Of a stretch of 64,000 nucleotides of DNA, positions 1-7,927 are shown in pieces. The stretch covers positions 16,090 to 80,089 of the forward strand of contig NZ_LPNR01000095.1 of NCBI RefSeq assembly GCF_019266065.1, in the 5' to 3' direction. The stretch is from Nocardia sp. MH4 (lineage in GTDB: Bacteria; Actinomycetota; Actinomycetes; Mycobacteriales; Mycobacteriaceae). The translations under genes and the position numbers were made by a program. Within the stretch, counting starts at the first letter, position 1, and every line of letters starts with the position of its first letter. The notes beneath the pieces were generated by a model. The model did no database searches, was not told the origin of the DNA, and saw only the letters and a program-made list of their open reading frames with translations.

Positions 1-558
1 GAGGACCGGATCCTGGTGTCTTCCAAGGGCGTCGGCGGGAAGTCGCTGTCGCTCACGCCGTCCGAGGGCAACCTGTACTGGCGGGCGATCCGCGCGCACG
101 GCCTCGACGAGGCCGCCAGGAAGCTGGCGATCGCGCTCGACGCCGACCGGGTCGGGCTGTTCGGCGAGGTCTACGGCGCGGGCGTGCAGGACCTGCACTA
201 CGGCGCCTCGGCCGCGCACGACGGCTCGCTGGGCTACGGGTTGTTCGATGTCGCGGTGGAGCGGGGCGGCGAGCCGGTCCGCTGGCTCGACCATTACGAG
301 ATCGGCACGCTGCTGGGCGAACTCGGGCTCACCGTGCCACGGGTGCCGGTCCTCTACGAAGGCCCCTACGACGCGGCGACGCTGCTCGCGCTCGCCGAGG
401 GCAGCGAGACCGTCAGCGGTCTGGGCGCCAACATCCGGGAGGGCTTGGTGGTCCGGCCCGCGACCGAGCGGCAGTCGCCGGTGCTCGGCGGGCGGGCGAT
501 CGGCAAGATCGTCTCCGACGCGTACCTGCTGCGCGACGGTGGCACCGAATTCGAGTGA
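1..558 (+). CDS. RNA ligase, DRB0094 (Deinococcus Rnl) type, 5' truncated by window edge
   Basis: The reading frame is open from base 1, so only the C-terminal ~185 residues are present and the true start lies upstream. Visible signatures are VSSKG near the left edge followed by GNLYWRA, a motif III-like LFGEVYG, motif IV as EGLVVRP and motif V as KIVSDAYL, in the order expected of nucleotidyltransferase-fold RNA ligases. The family seals or repairs RNA using ATP through a ligase-adenylate; the adenylated lysine (motif I) would be outside the window. A strong hairpin terminator follows the stop. Function is assigned by family only and the physiological substrate is unknown. Confidence 0.8.
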   Translation, partial: EDRILVSSKGVGGKSLSLTPSEGNLYWRAIRAHGLDEAARKLAIALDADRVGLFGEVYGAGVQDLHYGASAAHDGSLGYGLFDVAVERGGEPVRWLDHYEIGTLLGELGLTVPRVPVLYEGPYDAATLLALAEGSETVSGLGANIREGLVVRPATERQSPVLGGRAIGKIVSDAYLLRDGGTEFE

Positions 559-570
559 TCACCAGCGCCG

Positions 571-608
571 TCCGTGCGCCGGTGCGGCGATCCGCACCGG
601 CGCACGGA
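571..608. terminator. Bidirectional hairpin terminator between RNA ligase and ltrA-like gene
   Basis: A perfect 17-bp inverted repeat (571-587 with 592-608) has a 4-nt loop. It lies between two genes converging tail to tail, so it can end transcription from both sides. There is no clear U tract, as is common in actinobacteria. Confidence 0.75.
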
Positions 609-612
609 GGCG

Positions 613-1809
613 CTACGCGCGAATCGGGCGACGCGCGCGCACAGTCTCCGACACCACCGCCCCCGTCAGCGTGACCATCACCCCGACCACCAGCCACATT
701 CCGCCGAGGTGCGGTGCGGCCCAGGCCAGCACCAGCGCGGCCAGCAGGCACGGCAGCGGCCAGCGCAGCAACCAGCGGGGGCCCGCGCTGGCGAGCCCGC
801 CCAGACCGCAGACGAGGAAGAACGCCGCGGCGCCGCCGCAGAGGACCCAGCCGATGCCCGCGGGCAGGTGCCCGGACGGATGCGCGGCCACCAGCCCGAG
901 CCCGGCCGCGACGGTGGCCACCGCCACGCTCAGCGCGCAGTGGGTGGCCATCACCCGATGCCGGGTCACGTCGATGGTGGCGGTCGAGGCGTCCATCATC
1001 CGCGGCACGAACCCGTAGTGCAGCGTCAGGCCCCACATGCCGAGCAGGCACAGAAAGGCGCAGACCCCGATCACCACGACCGGCACGGTCCACTCCTCCA
1101 CCGCCACCGCCGCGATCACCGAGATCACGCCCTCACCGAGCACGATGATCAGGTATTGACCGAGGCGCTCGCCCAGATGCCCCGGATCCGCGTGCAGCAT
1201 CTGCAGGCGCGGCAACCGACGACGCGGCGGCCGGGGCGCGCCCGGACGACGACGGCGCACTCGGGCGCGCACCCGTCGCTGCGTCTCGAGCATCAAGCGT
1301 TCGGCGTCGACGGTGAACATCACCCACAGGTCGATCGCGAGGCCGACACCCCACAGCCCGAACTTCCACGGCGCGGGCACCCACAGCGAGATCACCCACG
1401 GCAGCGTCCCTGAGCCGATCTGCGCGATCGGCCAGTCCACCACCACCTGGCCGCGTCCCCACTCCGAGGACGACGCGATCCGGACCAACACGTAGATCGC
1501 GGCGAAGACGTTCGCGCGCTGGTCGGGCATCCCGTCGACCGAGGCCATCATCACGCACAGGCCGAACATGCAACCGAACACCAGCGCGGTGCGCGCCTGC
1601 TCGCCCGCGACGTTGCTGTACACGGTGACACAGGCCCACACCACCCAGAACGCGAGCGAGAGCAGCACGTACAGGCCGAACTCGCTCAGCGAGGGACCCC
1701 GGTGCAGCAGGTGCGTGAGCTGGCCGATCCCCGCGACGGCGACGAGATCGAAGAACAGTTCGGTCCAGCTGGCGCGCCGTTCCGCCGCGGTCTCCTCCGG
1801 GTGTGCCAC
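613..1809 (-). CDS. Low temperature requirement A (LtrA) family membrane protein
   Basis: 398 residues. The N-terminal WTELFFDLVAVAGIGQLTHLL is the hallmark start of the LtrA family (Listeria LtrA). Many hydrophobic segments follow, interrupted by a long Arg/Pro-rich cytoplasmic-looking loop around residues 190-220. The QYLIIVLGEGVISV segment in the middle is a second family signature. The product should be a polytopic inner-membrane protein; the biochemical role of the family is not established. The gene begins 36 bp after the stop of the DDAH-like gene on the same strand, so the two may be co-transcribed. Confidence 0.8.
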   Translation of the reverse strand: MAHPEETAAERRASWTELFFDLVAVAGIGQLTHLLHRGPSLSEFGLYVLLSLAFWVVWACVTVYSNVAGEQARTALVFGCMFGLCVMMASVDGMPDQRANVFAAIYVLVRIASSSEWGRGQVVVDWPIAQIGSGTLPWVISLWVPAPWKFGLWGVGLAIDLWVMFTVDAERLMLETQRRVRARVRRRRPGAPRPPRRRLPRLQMLHADPGHLGERLGQYLIIVLGEGVISVIAAVAVEEWTVPVVVIGVCAFLCLLGMWGLTLHYGFVPRMMDASTATIDVTRHRVMATHCALSVAVATVAAGLGLVAAHPSGHLPAGIGWVLCGGAAAFFLVCGLGGLASAGPRWLLRWPLPCLLAALVLAWAAPHLGGMWLVVGVMVTLTGAVVSETVRARRPIRA

Positions 1810-1845
1810 CCGGACAGTATGTGGCCGGTGCGCGCCCGGTCCCGG

Positions 1846-2730
1846 CTACCCGGCGGTCGTGTCGCGGCGGGTGTGCAGCTCCAGCACACAGCACTTCACG
1901 CCGCCGCCGCCCTTGCGCAGTTCGGACATGTCGACCGGCACCGGCGTGAAACCGCGCTCCTGGAGGGCCGCGATGAGACCGGTCGCGCCCGGGTCGAGGA
2001 AGACGTGGTGACCGTCGCTGACACCGTTGAGGCCGAACGAGAGCGCGTCGTTCTCCTCGGCCAGGATCGCGTCCGGGTAGAGCGCGGCCAGCACGTCGCG
2101 GGCGGCCGGACCGAACGCGCCCGGGTAGTAGGCGATGGTCGAGTCGTCGAGCACCATCAGCGCGGTGTCGAGGTGATAGAAGCGCGGATCGATGAGTTCC
2201 AGCGATACCACCGGCAACTCGAAGTACCGCTCGACCTCGGCGTGCGCGGACAGCGAGCAGCGGAAGCCGACCCCGGCCAGGATCCGCCGGCCGGCGAAGG
2301 CGAAATCGCCCTCGCCCTCGTTGGTCTCGGCCGCGGGCGCGAGCGCGCGCAGTTCCCTGGCCGCGAACCAGCGGTGGAACGCCGGGCCCTCGGCCGCCCG
2401 TTCGGAGTGGGCGAAGCGGGCCGAGAGCGCGTGCCCGCCGATCACGATCCCGCTGTTGGCGGCGAACACCATGTCGGGCAGGCCGGGCTCGCCGGGCACG
2501 GTCTCCACGGTGTGCCCGTGGTCCTCGAGCACCGCCCGCAGGATCTCCCACTGGGCCAGGGCGCGGGCGCGGTCCACGGGCGCGGCGGGATCCATCCACG
2601 GATTGATCGCGTAGGCGACCGCGAAGTGGTCGGGCCTGCACATGACATAGCGGCGCGGGGTGGCGACCCGCGCGGGCGCCGGGGCGACCCGCGCGGACGG
2701 GGTGGCGCGAAGAGGGGCTGCGGCGGTCAT
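1846..2730 (-). CDS. Dimethylarginine dimethylaminohydrolase / arginine deiminase-fold hydrolase (Rv2323c-like)
   Basis: 294 residues from the ATG at 2730, preceded by GGAG at good spacing; a longer frame exists upstream but has no ribosome site. The guanidino-group hydrolase fold is shown by LPDMVFAANSG (substrate loop), EGEGDF, catalytic His in NGVSDGHHVFLDPG and the C-terminal nucleophilic Cys in GGGGVKCCVLELH. Such enzymes hydrolyse (methyl)arginine to citrulline or act in arginine/ornithine catabolism. It is divergent from an AsnC/Lrp regulator, the same pairing as Rv2323c/Rv2324 in M. tuberculosis; no rocD aminotransferase is adjacent here. Exact substrate (arginine versus dimethylarginine) cannot be told from sequence. 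Confidence 0.85.
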   Translation of the reverse strand: MTAAAPLRATPSARVAPAPARVATPRRYVMCRPDHFAVAYAINPWMDPAAPVDRARALAQWEILRAVLEDHGHTVETVPGEPGLPDMVFAANSGIVIGGHALSARFAHSERAAEGPAFHRWFAARELRALAPAAETNEGEGDFAFAGRRILAGVGFRCSLSAHAEVERYFELPVVSLELIDPRFYHLDTALMVLDDSTIAYYPGAFGPAARDVLAALYPDAILAEENDALSFGLNGVSDGHHVFLDPGATGLIAALQERGFTPVPVDMSELRKGGGGVKCCVLELHTRRDTTAG

Positions 2731-2867
2731 CAGGACTCCCGGTGGCTGCGCGGATCGATAGTTCCTACGAAGGTAAATGTGCGCGCGTTGCACGGGGAAC
2801 ACCGATTCGTTGCGCATTTCGATGCCAGAATGGAGAAATCTTGTGTTTCGCCGGGCGAAGGAGTGAC
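2731..2867. promoter_or_regulatory. Divergent promoter region of the DDAH-like gene and asnC-type regulator
   Basis: This 137-bp intergenic region must carry both promoters. An imperfect dyad, ATTTC at 2816-2820 and GAAAT at 2835-2839, lies 29 bp ahead of the regulator's start. It is a candidate Lrp-type autoregulatory site, but the arms are short and the call is weak. Confidence 0.35.
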
Positions 2868-3305
2868 GTGGACGATATCGATCGGCGCATCCTGTCGGTG
2901 CTGCTCACCCACGCGCGCGCCTCGTTCCAGGAGATCGGCGCGGTGGTCGGGCTGTCGGCCCCGGCGGTGAAGCGGCGGGTGGACAAGATGGTCGCCAGCG
3001 GGCAGATCACCGGGTTCACCGCGCAGGTGAATCCGGCCGCGCTGGGCTGGACGACCGAGGCGTACGTGGAGGTCTACTACCGCGACAACATCTCCCCCGC
3101 CGAGCTGCGCCGCACCCTGGAACCGATACCGCAGGTCGTCGGGGTGTGGACGATCGCGGGCGAGGCCGACGCGCTGGTGCACGTGATGGCCACCGACATG
3201 GCCGAGATCGAGGTGACGGTCGAGCGGATCAGGGAGAACGCGCGCGTCGGCCGCACCCGCAGCTCGCTGGTGATGTCCCGCATCCTCGAGCGGCCGCGCA
3301 CCTGA
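2868..3305 (+). CDS. Lrp/AsnC family transcriptional regulator (Rv2324-like)
   Basis: 145 residues starting at the GTG at 2868, which sits just after an AAGGAG ribosome site; in-frame codons upstream lack family similarity. The N-terminal third is the AsnC helix-turn-helix (DDIDRRILSVLL, then SAPAVKRRVDKM) and the C-terminal half is a RAM ligand-binding domain (VVGVWTIAGEADALVHV). Divergence from the arginine-deiminase-fold gene suggests it controls that gene in response to an amino acid such as arginine or ornithine, by analogy with Rv2324. The effector is inferred. Confidence 0.88.
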   Translation: MDDIDRRILSVLLTHARASFQEIGAVVGLSAPAVKRRVDKMVASGQITGFTAQVNPAALGWTTEAYVEVYYRDNISPAELRRTLEPIPQVVGVWTIAGEADALVHVMATDMAEIEVTVERIRENARVGRTRSSLVMSRILERPRT

Positions 3306-3353
3306 AGCACCGCGACGGAAAGGCGGTCGGACACAGGTTCTAGGGTTGTCCGC

Positions 3354-3989
3354 ATGTCCGATGTGCGTACCAGCTACCTCACCGACGGGGCCGAGATCTA
3401 TCGGCGCTCGTTCGCGACGATCCGCGCCGAAGCCGACCTGGCCGGTTTCCCCGCCGATGTCGAGCGGGTCGCGGTGCGCATGATCCACGGCTGCGGGCAG
3501 GTCGATCTGGCCGCCGACATCGCCTACTCGCCCGGCGTGGTCGCCGCCGCGCGCGCCGCGCTGCACGCGGGCAAGCCGATCATCTGCGACGCGAACATGG
3601 TCGCCTCGGGCGTCACCCGCAAGCGCCTGCCCGCCGACAACGCGGTGCTGTGCAACCTCACCGACCCACGGGTGCCCGCGCTCGCCGCCGAGCTGGGCAA
3701 CACCCGGTCGGTGGCCGCGCTGGAACTGCTGCGCGATCAGCTCGACGGCGCCGTGGTCGCCATCGGCAACGCCCCCACCGCGCTGTTCCACCTGCTCGAC
3801 ATGCTCGACGCGGGCGCGCCGACGCCCGCCGCGATCATCGGCATCCCGGTCGGCTTCATCGGCGCCGCCGAATCCAAGCAGGCGCTCATCGACTTCGGCG
3901 GGATCGAATACCTCACCGTACGTGGCCGTCGCGGTGGCAGCGCGATCACCGCCTCGGCCCTCAACGCGATCGCGAGCGAACAGGAATGA
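3354..3989 (+). CDS. cobH: Precorrin-8X methylmutase CobH
   Basis: 211 residues. It catalyses the methyl shift from C11 to C12 that turns precorrin-8X into hydrogenobyrinate in aerobic corrin-ring synthesis. The diagnostic segment [20 protein letters not shown] holds the catalytic His, and GVTRKRLP and IGNAPTALF are also family motifs. Its TGA overlaps the ATG of cobIJ (ATGA at 3986-3989), indicating translational coupling. The gene starts 48 bp after the AsnC-type regulator, which is probably a separate unit. Confidence 0.95.
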   Translation: MSDVRTSYLTDGAEIYRRSFATIRAEADLAGFPADVERVAVRMIHGCGQVDLAADIAYSPGVVAAARAALHAGKPIICDANMVASGVTRKRLPADNAVLCNLTDPRVPALAAELGNTRSVAALELLRDQLDGAVVAIGNAPTALFHLLDMLDAGAPTPAAIIGIPVGFIGAAESKQALIDFGGIEYLTVRGRRGGSAITASALNAIASEQE

Positions 3990-5533
3990 GCGAGATCAGC
4001 ACCGGCAAACTATGGGGCATCGGCCTGGGCCCCGGCGATCCCGAACTGGTGACGGTGAAGGCGGCCCGCCTGATCACCGCCGCCGATGTGGTGGCCTTCC
4101 ACAGCGCCCGGCACGGTCGCAGCATCTCGCGCGGGATCGCGGAGCCCTACCTGCGCCCGGGCCAGATCGAGGAGCACCTGGTCTACCCGGTGACCACCGA
4201 GACCACCGACCATCCCGGCGGCTATCAGGGCGCGATCGACGAGTTCTACGAGCAGGCCGCCGCCCGGCTCGCCGTGCACCTGGCCGCCGGGCGCTCCGTG
4301 GCCCTGCTGGCCGCCGGTGACCCACTGTTCTACAGCTCCTACATGCACATGCATCGCCGGCTGGCCGACCGGTTCGAGGCCGAGATCGTTCCCGGCATCA
4401 CCTCGGTCAGCGCGGCGTCGGCGGCGCTGGGCACCCCGCTTGTCGAAGGCGAGCAGGTGCTCACCGTGCTCCCGGGCACGATGCCGGTCGAGGAGCTCAC
4501 CCGCCGGCTGCGCGATACCGACGCCGCCGCGATCATGAAGCTCGGCCGCACCTATCCCGGTGTGCGCCAGGCACTGTCGGACTCCGGCCGACTCGACGAC
4601 GCCTACTACGTGGAGCGGGCCAGCAGCACCCGCGAACGGGTGATGGCCGCCGCCGACGTCGACGCGGCCGACGTGCCCTACTTCGCGATCACCCTGGTGC
4701 CCGGTCCGGCACCGACGACGCCGATCGTCGCCCGCGACAAGGCCGCGCGCGCCACCGAGGCCACCCCGGCCGCTCCCGCGACGGCGGGCGAGGTCGTCGT
4801 GGTCGGGCTCGGCCCCGGCGACACCGCGTGGACGACACCGGAGGTCACCACCGCACTGGCCGAAGCGACCGACCTCGTCGGCTACACCACCTACATCGAC
4901 CGCGTGCCCGTGCGGCCGGGTCAGCGCAGGCACGCCAGCGACAACAAGGTCGAATCCGAACGGGCCGCCATGGCGCTGGATCTGGCCAAGCGGGGCGCCA
5001 GGGTCGCGGTCGTGTCCTCGGGCGATCCCGGGGTGTTCGCGATGGCCGCCGCGGTCCTCGAGGTGTCGGCCGAGCCGCAGTTCGAGCAGGTGCCGGTGCG
5101 GGTCCTGCCCGGCCTGACCGCGGCCAATGCCGTCGCGAGCCGGGTGGGCGCGCCGCTCGGGCACGACTACGCGATGATCTCGCTCTCCGATCGCCTCAAG
5201 CCGTGGGACGTTGTCGCCCAGCGTCTTTCGGCCGTCGCGGCCGCCGATATGGCGATCGCCATCTACAACCCGGCCTCCTCGCAACGCCGCTGGCAGGTGG
5301 GCGCCATGCGCGATGTGCTGCTGGCGCACCGGGCGCCGGAGACGCCGGTGGTGCTCGGGCGCGATGTCGGCGGGCCGACCGAATCGGTCCGGGTGATCAC
5401 CCTCGGCGAGCTCGATCCCGACGAGGTCGACATGCGGACGCTGCTGATCATCGGCTCGTCGACCACCGCCGCGTTCCAGACCAGGGAGGGCACCCGCGTG
5501 TTCACCTCCCGGCGCTACGGCACGACCGTCTAG
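3986..5533 (+). CDS. cobIJ: Fused CobI-CobJ: precorrin-2 C20- and precorrin-3B C17-methyltransferase
   Basis: 515 residues with two tandem tetrapyrrole-methylase domains. Residues 1-~240 ([30 protein letters not shown]) are CobI, which makes precorrin-3A. After an Ala/Thr-rich linker near 245-260, a second domain ([44 protein letters not shown]) is CobJ, the ring-contracting C17 methylase. This fusion is usual in mycobacteria and nocardiae. The ATG at 3986 overlaps the cobH stop. The remaining corrin genes here, cobL and cobK, lie on the opposite strand 1.4 kb on. Confidence 0.95.
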   Translation: MSEISTGKLWGIGLGPGDPELVTVKAARLITAADVVAFHSARHGRSISRGIAEPYLRPGQIEEHLVYPVTTETTDHPGGYQGAIDEFYEQAAARLAVHLAAGRSVALLAAGDPLFYSSYMHMHRRLADRFEAEIVPGITSVSAASAALGTPLVEGEQVLTVLPGTMPVEELTRRLRDTDAAAIMKLGRTYPGVRQALSDSGRLDDAYYVERASSTRERVMAAADVDAADVPYFAITLVPGPAPTTPIVARDKAARATEATPAAPATAGEVVVVGLGPGDTAWTTPEVTTALAEATDLVGYTTYIDRVPVRPGQRRHASDNKVESERAAMALDLAKRGARVAVVSSGDPGVFAMAAAVLEVSAEPQFEQVPVRVLPGLTAANAVASRVGAPLGHDYAMISLSDRLKPWDVVAQRLSAVAAADMAIAIYNPASSQRRWQVGAMRDVLLAHRAPETPVVLGRDVGGPTESVRVITLGELDPDEVDMRTLLIIGSSTTAAFQTREGTRVFTSRRYGTTV

Positions 5534-5580
5534 CACGGCCGCCCGCCACGAGGACACCCGCGAGGTCAGCCGGATCCCGG

Positions 5581-5621
5581 GTGTGCGGTGGCACACTGGG
5601 GTGCGGCGGGCCCGTCCCGCC
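5581..5621 (+). terminator. Possible terminator hairpins after cobIJ
   Basis: Two short hairpins follow the cobIJ stop: GTGTGC/GCACAC (5581-5596, 4-nt loop) and GGCGGG/CCCGCC (5605-5621, 5-nt loop). Either could end the cob transcript before the secreted-protein gene. Stems are short, so confidence is low. Confidence 0.35.
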
Positions 5622-5698
5622 ATGGCACAAGCGTGACATCTCGTTTCCTGGTTCGATTCCCCAACGCGTCCTCGCGGACGATGAAAGGACTCACCACG

Positions 5699-6220
5699 AT
5701 GAGAGTTCAGCACCACGCACGTCGCACCACTTCCTTACGCCACGCGGTGGCGACCGGACTGACCGCAGTGGTACTGGCCGCGCCGGTCGCGGCCCTGGTC
5801 GTCCCCGCCATCGCGTCGGCACAGCCCGCACCACCGCCTCCCAGCGCACCCGCGACACCCGGCGCCCCCGCGACACCGGGCGAATCCGCGGCACCGGGTG
5901 AATCCTCGGCTCCCGGGGTATCGGGAGCGCCCGCGGCCCCTGCTGCGCCCGCCTCGCCCGGTCTGCCCGGCGCGCCCGCGGCACCGATCGCGGAGTCGCT
6001 CACGCTGGCGGTCACGAACGCCGACGGGGCCGGTTTCGCGGTCACCGTCGACGCGGCGGCGCCCGTCGACACCCTGAAGGTGCTCGTCGAGGAGCAGACC
6101 GGCATCCCCGTGGAGCAGCAGCGACTGCTGGTCGACGGTGACGTCGAGCTCGTCGACGGCACCTCGCTCGCGCAGTACCAGCTCGGCGACGGCGACACCG
6201 TCACCCTCGCCTCGCGCTGA
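5699..6220 (+). CDS. Secreted Pro/Ala-rich protein with a C-terminal ubiquitin-like domain
   Basis: 173 residues from the ATG at 5699 with GAAAGGA upstream. Residues 1-41 form a signal peptide (basic start, hydrophobic core, cleavage after ASA), residues 43-98 a low-complexity stretch of APGAP/ATPG/ESAAPG units, and residues ~99-173 a compact domain. That domain matches ubiquitin position by position: TGIPVEQQRLLVDG aligns with ubiquitin EGIPPDQQRLIFAG, then LVDGTSLAQYQL aligns with LEDGRTLSDYNI and DTVTL with STLHL. It ends at Arg173 without a Gly-Gly tail, and the position of ubiquitin Lys48 is Asp148. It is predicted exported and free or wall-associated. Conjugation is not implied; a beta-grasp binding or spacer role is as likely. 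The gene stands alone between terminators. Confidence 0.8.
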   Translation: MRVQHHARRTTSLRHAVATGLTAVVLAAPVAALVVPAIASAQPAPPPPSAPATPGAPATPGESAAPGESSAPGVSGAPAAPAAPASPGLPGAPAAPIAESLTLAVTNADGAGFAVTVDAAAPVDTLKVLVEEQTGIPVEQQRLLVDGDVELVDGTSLAQYQLGDGDTVTLASR

Positions 6221-6230
6221 TCGAGCCGCG

Positions 6231-6269
6231 CGGCGGTGACCCGCACGACGGTCGACCGGGTCACCGCCG
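6231..6269 (+). terminator. Hairpin terminator after the ubiquitin-like protein gene
   Basis: A perfect 13-bp inverted repeat pairs 6231-6243 with 6257-6269 around a 13-nt loop, 10 bp after the stop codon. It isolates the gene from the PadR regulator downstream. Confidence 0.7.
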
Positions 6270-6325
6270 CACCGGCGAACACACCGCAACACCTGCGGTC
6301 TTGGTGGACAGCGCACCCAGGCGTA

Positions 6326-6344
6326 ACATTCCACTTAGGAATGT
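6326..6344. promoter_or_regulatory. Perfect palindrome upstream of padR-type gene, probable autoregulatory operator
   Basis: Arms ACATTCC (6326-6332) and GGAATGT (6338-6344) are perfect complements with a 5-bp spacer, ending 20 bp before the regulator's start. Placement over the promoter and AT richness in a GC-rich context fit an operator for the dimeric PadR protein that follows. Confidence 0.55.
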
Positions 6345-6364
6345 CGTTCGAAGGGAGTTGACCG

Positions 6365-6907
6365 TTGACCGATACCGCGACTCGACGCCGCCCGCTGAAC
6401 TCCACCGCGGCCTCGCTACTGGGGTTCCTGCACGAAGGCCCGATGTCGGGCTGGGACCTCGCGACCCAGGCCCAGCAACGGATCGGCGACTTCTGGACGA
6501 TCACCCAGAGTCAGGTCTACCGCGAGCTGACCACCATGGACGCCGCCGGCCTGGTGACCAAGGGCGAACGCGGCGCCAGGGAACGCACGCCCTACCGGAT
6601 CACCGACACCGGCCGCGAGGCCTTCGCCGAATGGATCGCCCGCGATCCCGGCGCCGAGACGATCCGGGTGCCGCTGCTGCTCACGCTGTCCTTCGGCGAA
6701 CATCTCGAGCCGGCGCATCGCGATCGGATCATCGCCGCCAACAAGAACATCCACCAGGATCGGCTCGACCGCTACCTCGACGAGGACCCCACCGCGCTCG
6801 CCCCGCACCAGCGCGCCACCCTCGAATTCGGCATCGCCTACGAACGGGCGGTCCTGCACTGGTTCGACCAGCTCCCGCACATCTTCACCGGGCCGCGACC
6901 GCAGTGA
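6365..6907 (+). CDS. PadR family transcriptional regulator
   Basis: 180 residues from a TTG at 6365, chosen because AAGGGAG precedes it at proper spacing. The N-terminal winged helix (LLGFLHEGPMSGWDLATQAQ; SQVYRELTTMDAAGLV; YRITDTGREAF) is PadR type, and the C-terminal half is a Vir-like helical dimerisation domain (PF10400-like). PadR proteins usually repress detoxification or efflux genes. The only neighbour it could control locally is itself through the palindrome at 6326-6344; it meets cobK tail to tail with 5 bp between. Its target is unknown. Confidence 0.85.
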   Translation: MTDTATRRRPLNSTAASLLGFLHEGPMSGWDLATQAQQRIGDFWTITQSQVYRELTTMDAAGLVTKGERGARERTPYRITDTGREAFAEWIARDPGAETIRVPLLLTLSFGEHLEPAHRDRIIAANKNIHQDRLDRYLDEDPTALAPHQRATLEFGIAYERAVLHWFDQLPHIFTGPRPQ

Positions 6908-6912
6908 GCGAC

Positions 6913-7665
6913 TCAGCGCACCCGAGGTGACGCGGCGTCGTGCAGCCAGTCCACGGCGGCGCCGACCTCTTCCACCGTCACCGCGCCCGCGGGCAGCGGC
7001 GGCCGGTCGATCATCACCACCGGCAGGCCCGCCGTGCGGGCCGCGAAGATCTTCGCCTCGGTCTGCTCGCCACCGCTGTTCTTGGTGACCAGCACATCGA
7101 TCCGGTGCCGGGACATCAGCACCAGTTCGTCGTCGAAGGTGAACGGCCCCCGGGCCAGCAGCAATTCGTAGCGCGGGGGCAGTGGTGCCGCGGGTGCGTC
7201 GATCGAGCGGATGACGAACCGGTGCCGCCCGCAGCCGGCGAAGGCGCCGACGCCCTGCCTGCCGATGGTGAGCAGCACCTGTTCGCCGTGCTCGGCCAGC
7301 GCGGCGGCGGCCGACCTCAGATCGGGCACCCGCGTCCACAGGTCACCGCGACGCTGCACCCATTCGGGGCGCCGCAGGTGCAGCGCGGGGATGCCGAGAT
7401 CGTCCGCCGCGGTCGCCGCATGCGAGCTGACCTGCGCCGCGAAGGGATGGGTCGCGTCCACGACGGCGTCGATCGCGTTCTCGCGTAGCCAGGTTCGGAG
7501 GCCCTCGACACCACCGAACCCACCTATGCGCACCGGACCGACGGGCAACCGCGGCTGGGCGACCCGCCCGGCGAGGGAGGACACGATATCGAGTCCCCGT
7601 TCACCGGACGCGATCCGCGCCAGCTCCCGGGCCTCGCCCGTGCCGCCGAGGATCAGGACCCTCAG
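6913..7665 (-). CDS. cobK: Precorrin-6A reductase CobK with a non-canonical CTG start
   Basis: 250 residues if translation begins at the CTG at 7665. It reduces precorrin-6A to dihydro-precorrin-6 with NADPH. The Rossmann signature, with CTG as start, reads MRVLILGGTGEARELA, exactly how CobK proteins begin, followed by DATHPFAAQVSSHA and TIGRQGVGAF. The first ATG/GTG/TTG in frame is the GTG at 7584, which would delete the GGTGEA nucleotide-binding loop. The CTG overlaps the TGA of a short upstream ORF (CTGA), mimicking the usual ATGA coupling. A sequencing frameshift fusing the two frames is the alternative. Confidence 0.85.
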   Translation of the reverse strand: MRVLILGGTGEARELARIASGERGLDIVSSLAGRVAQPRLPVGPVRIGGFGGVEGLRTWLRENAIDAVVDATHPFAAQVSSHAATAADDLGIPALHLRRPEWVQRRGDLWTRVPDLRSAAAALAEHGEQVLLTIGRQGVGAFAGCGRHRFVIRSIDAPAAPLPPRYELLLARGPFTFDDELVLMSRHRIDVLVTKNSGGEQTEAKIFAARTAGLPVVMIDRPPLPAGAVTVEEVGAAVDWLHDAASPRVR

Positions 7666-7742
7666 AACTGCCCGCAGACGTCGGCCGAACCCGCCTCGAC
7701 CAGCAACGGGCGCGCGGGTGCGGTGAACTTCGCGTACTTCAT
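7662..7742 (-). CDS. 26-codon ORF upstream of and overlapping cobK
   Basis: The ORF begins with ATG at 7742 behind a clear GGGAAG ribosome site. The peptide starts MKYAKFTAPA and ends ADVCGQF, with a single Cys four residues from the end. Its stop overlaps the CTG start of cobK by 3 bases. It could be a leader that delivers ribosomes to cobK, a precursor peptide, or the true 5' end of cobK displaced by a frameshift. It lies where cobM sits between cobK and cobL in M. tuberculosis, but does not look like a CobM fragment. Function unknown. Confidence 0.5.
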   Translation of the reverse strand: MKYAKFTAPARPLLVEAGSADVCGQF

Positions 7743-7927
7743 GTCACTTCCCATCATGAAAAAAGAGAACCGGCGGGATTTACCCGGAACGGCCACGACC
7801 CTACCCCCGAGGCACGCTTCTTACACCTTCGGTTCGTAACTTTCAGGGCGTCGGGACCCTGCGTGAACGCCGTCACCGTGATCTGCGCGTGATTTGTCCG
7901 TGATCGGAAATTCCGGGTCGCGCGCCG
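7743..7927 (-). promoter_or_regulatory. 185-bp gap between cobL and the cobK leader ORF
   Basis: The stretch is AT-richer than its surroundings, especially at 7748-7765 and 7820-7850, and probably holds a promoter and 5' leader for cobK. No cobalamin riboswitch box (GCCACTG) is visible on the coding strand and no strong hairpin was found. Confidence 0.3.

Noticed and set aside
5641..5680. GGTTCGATTCC looks like a tRNA T-loop
   Set aside because: The flanking bases do not form a 5-bp T-stem, there is no acceptor stem or anticodon arm upstream, and the stretch lies just before the ribosome site of the secreted-protein gene.
7743..7927. Cobalamin riboswitch in front of cobK
   Set aside because: No B12 box (GCCACTG) or associated pairing was found on the coding strand.
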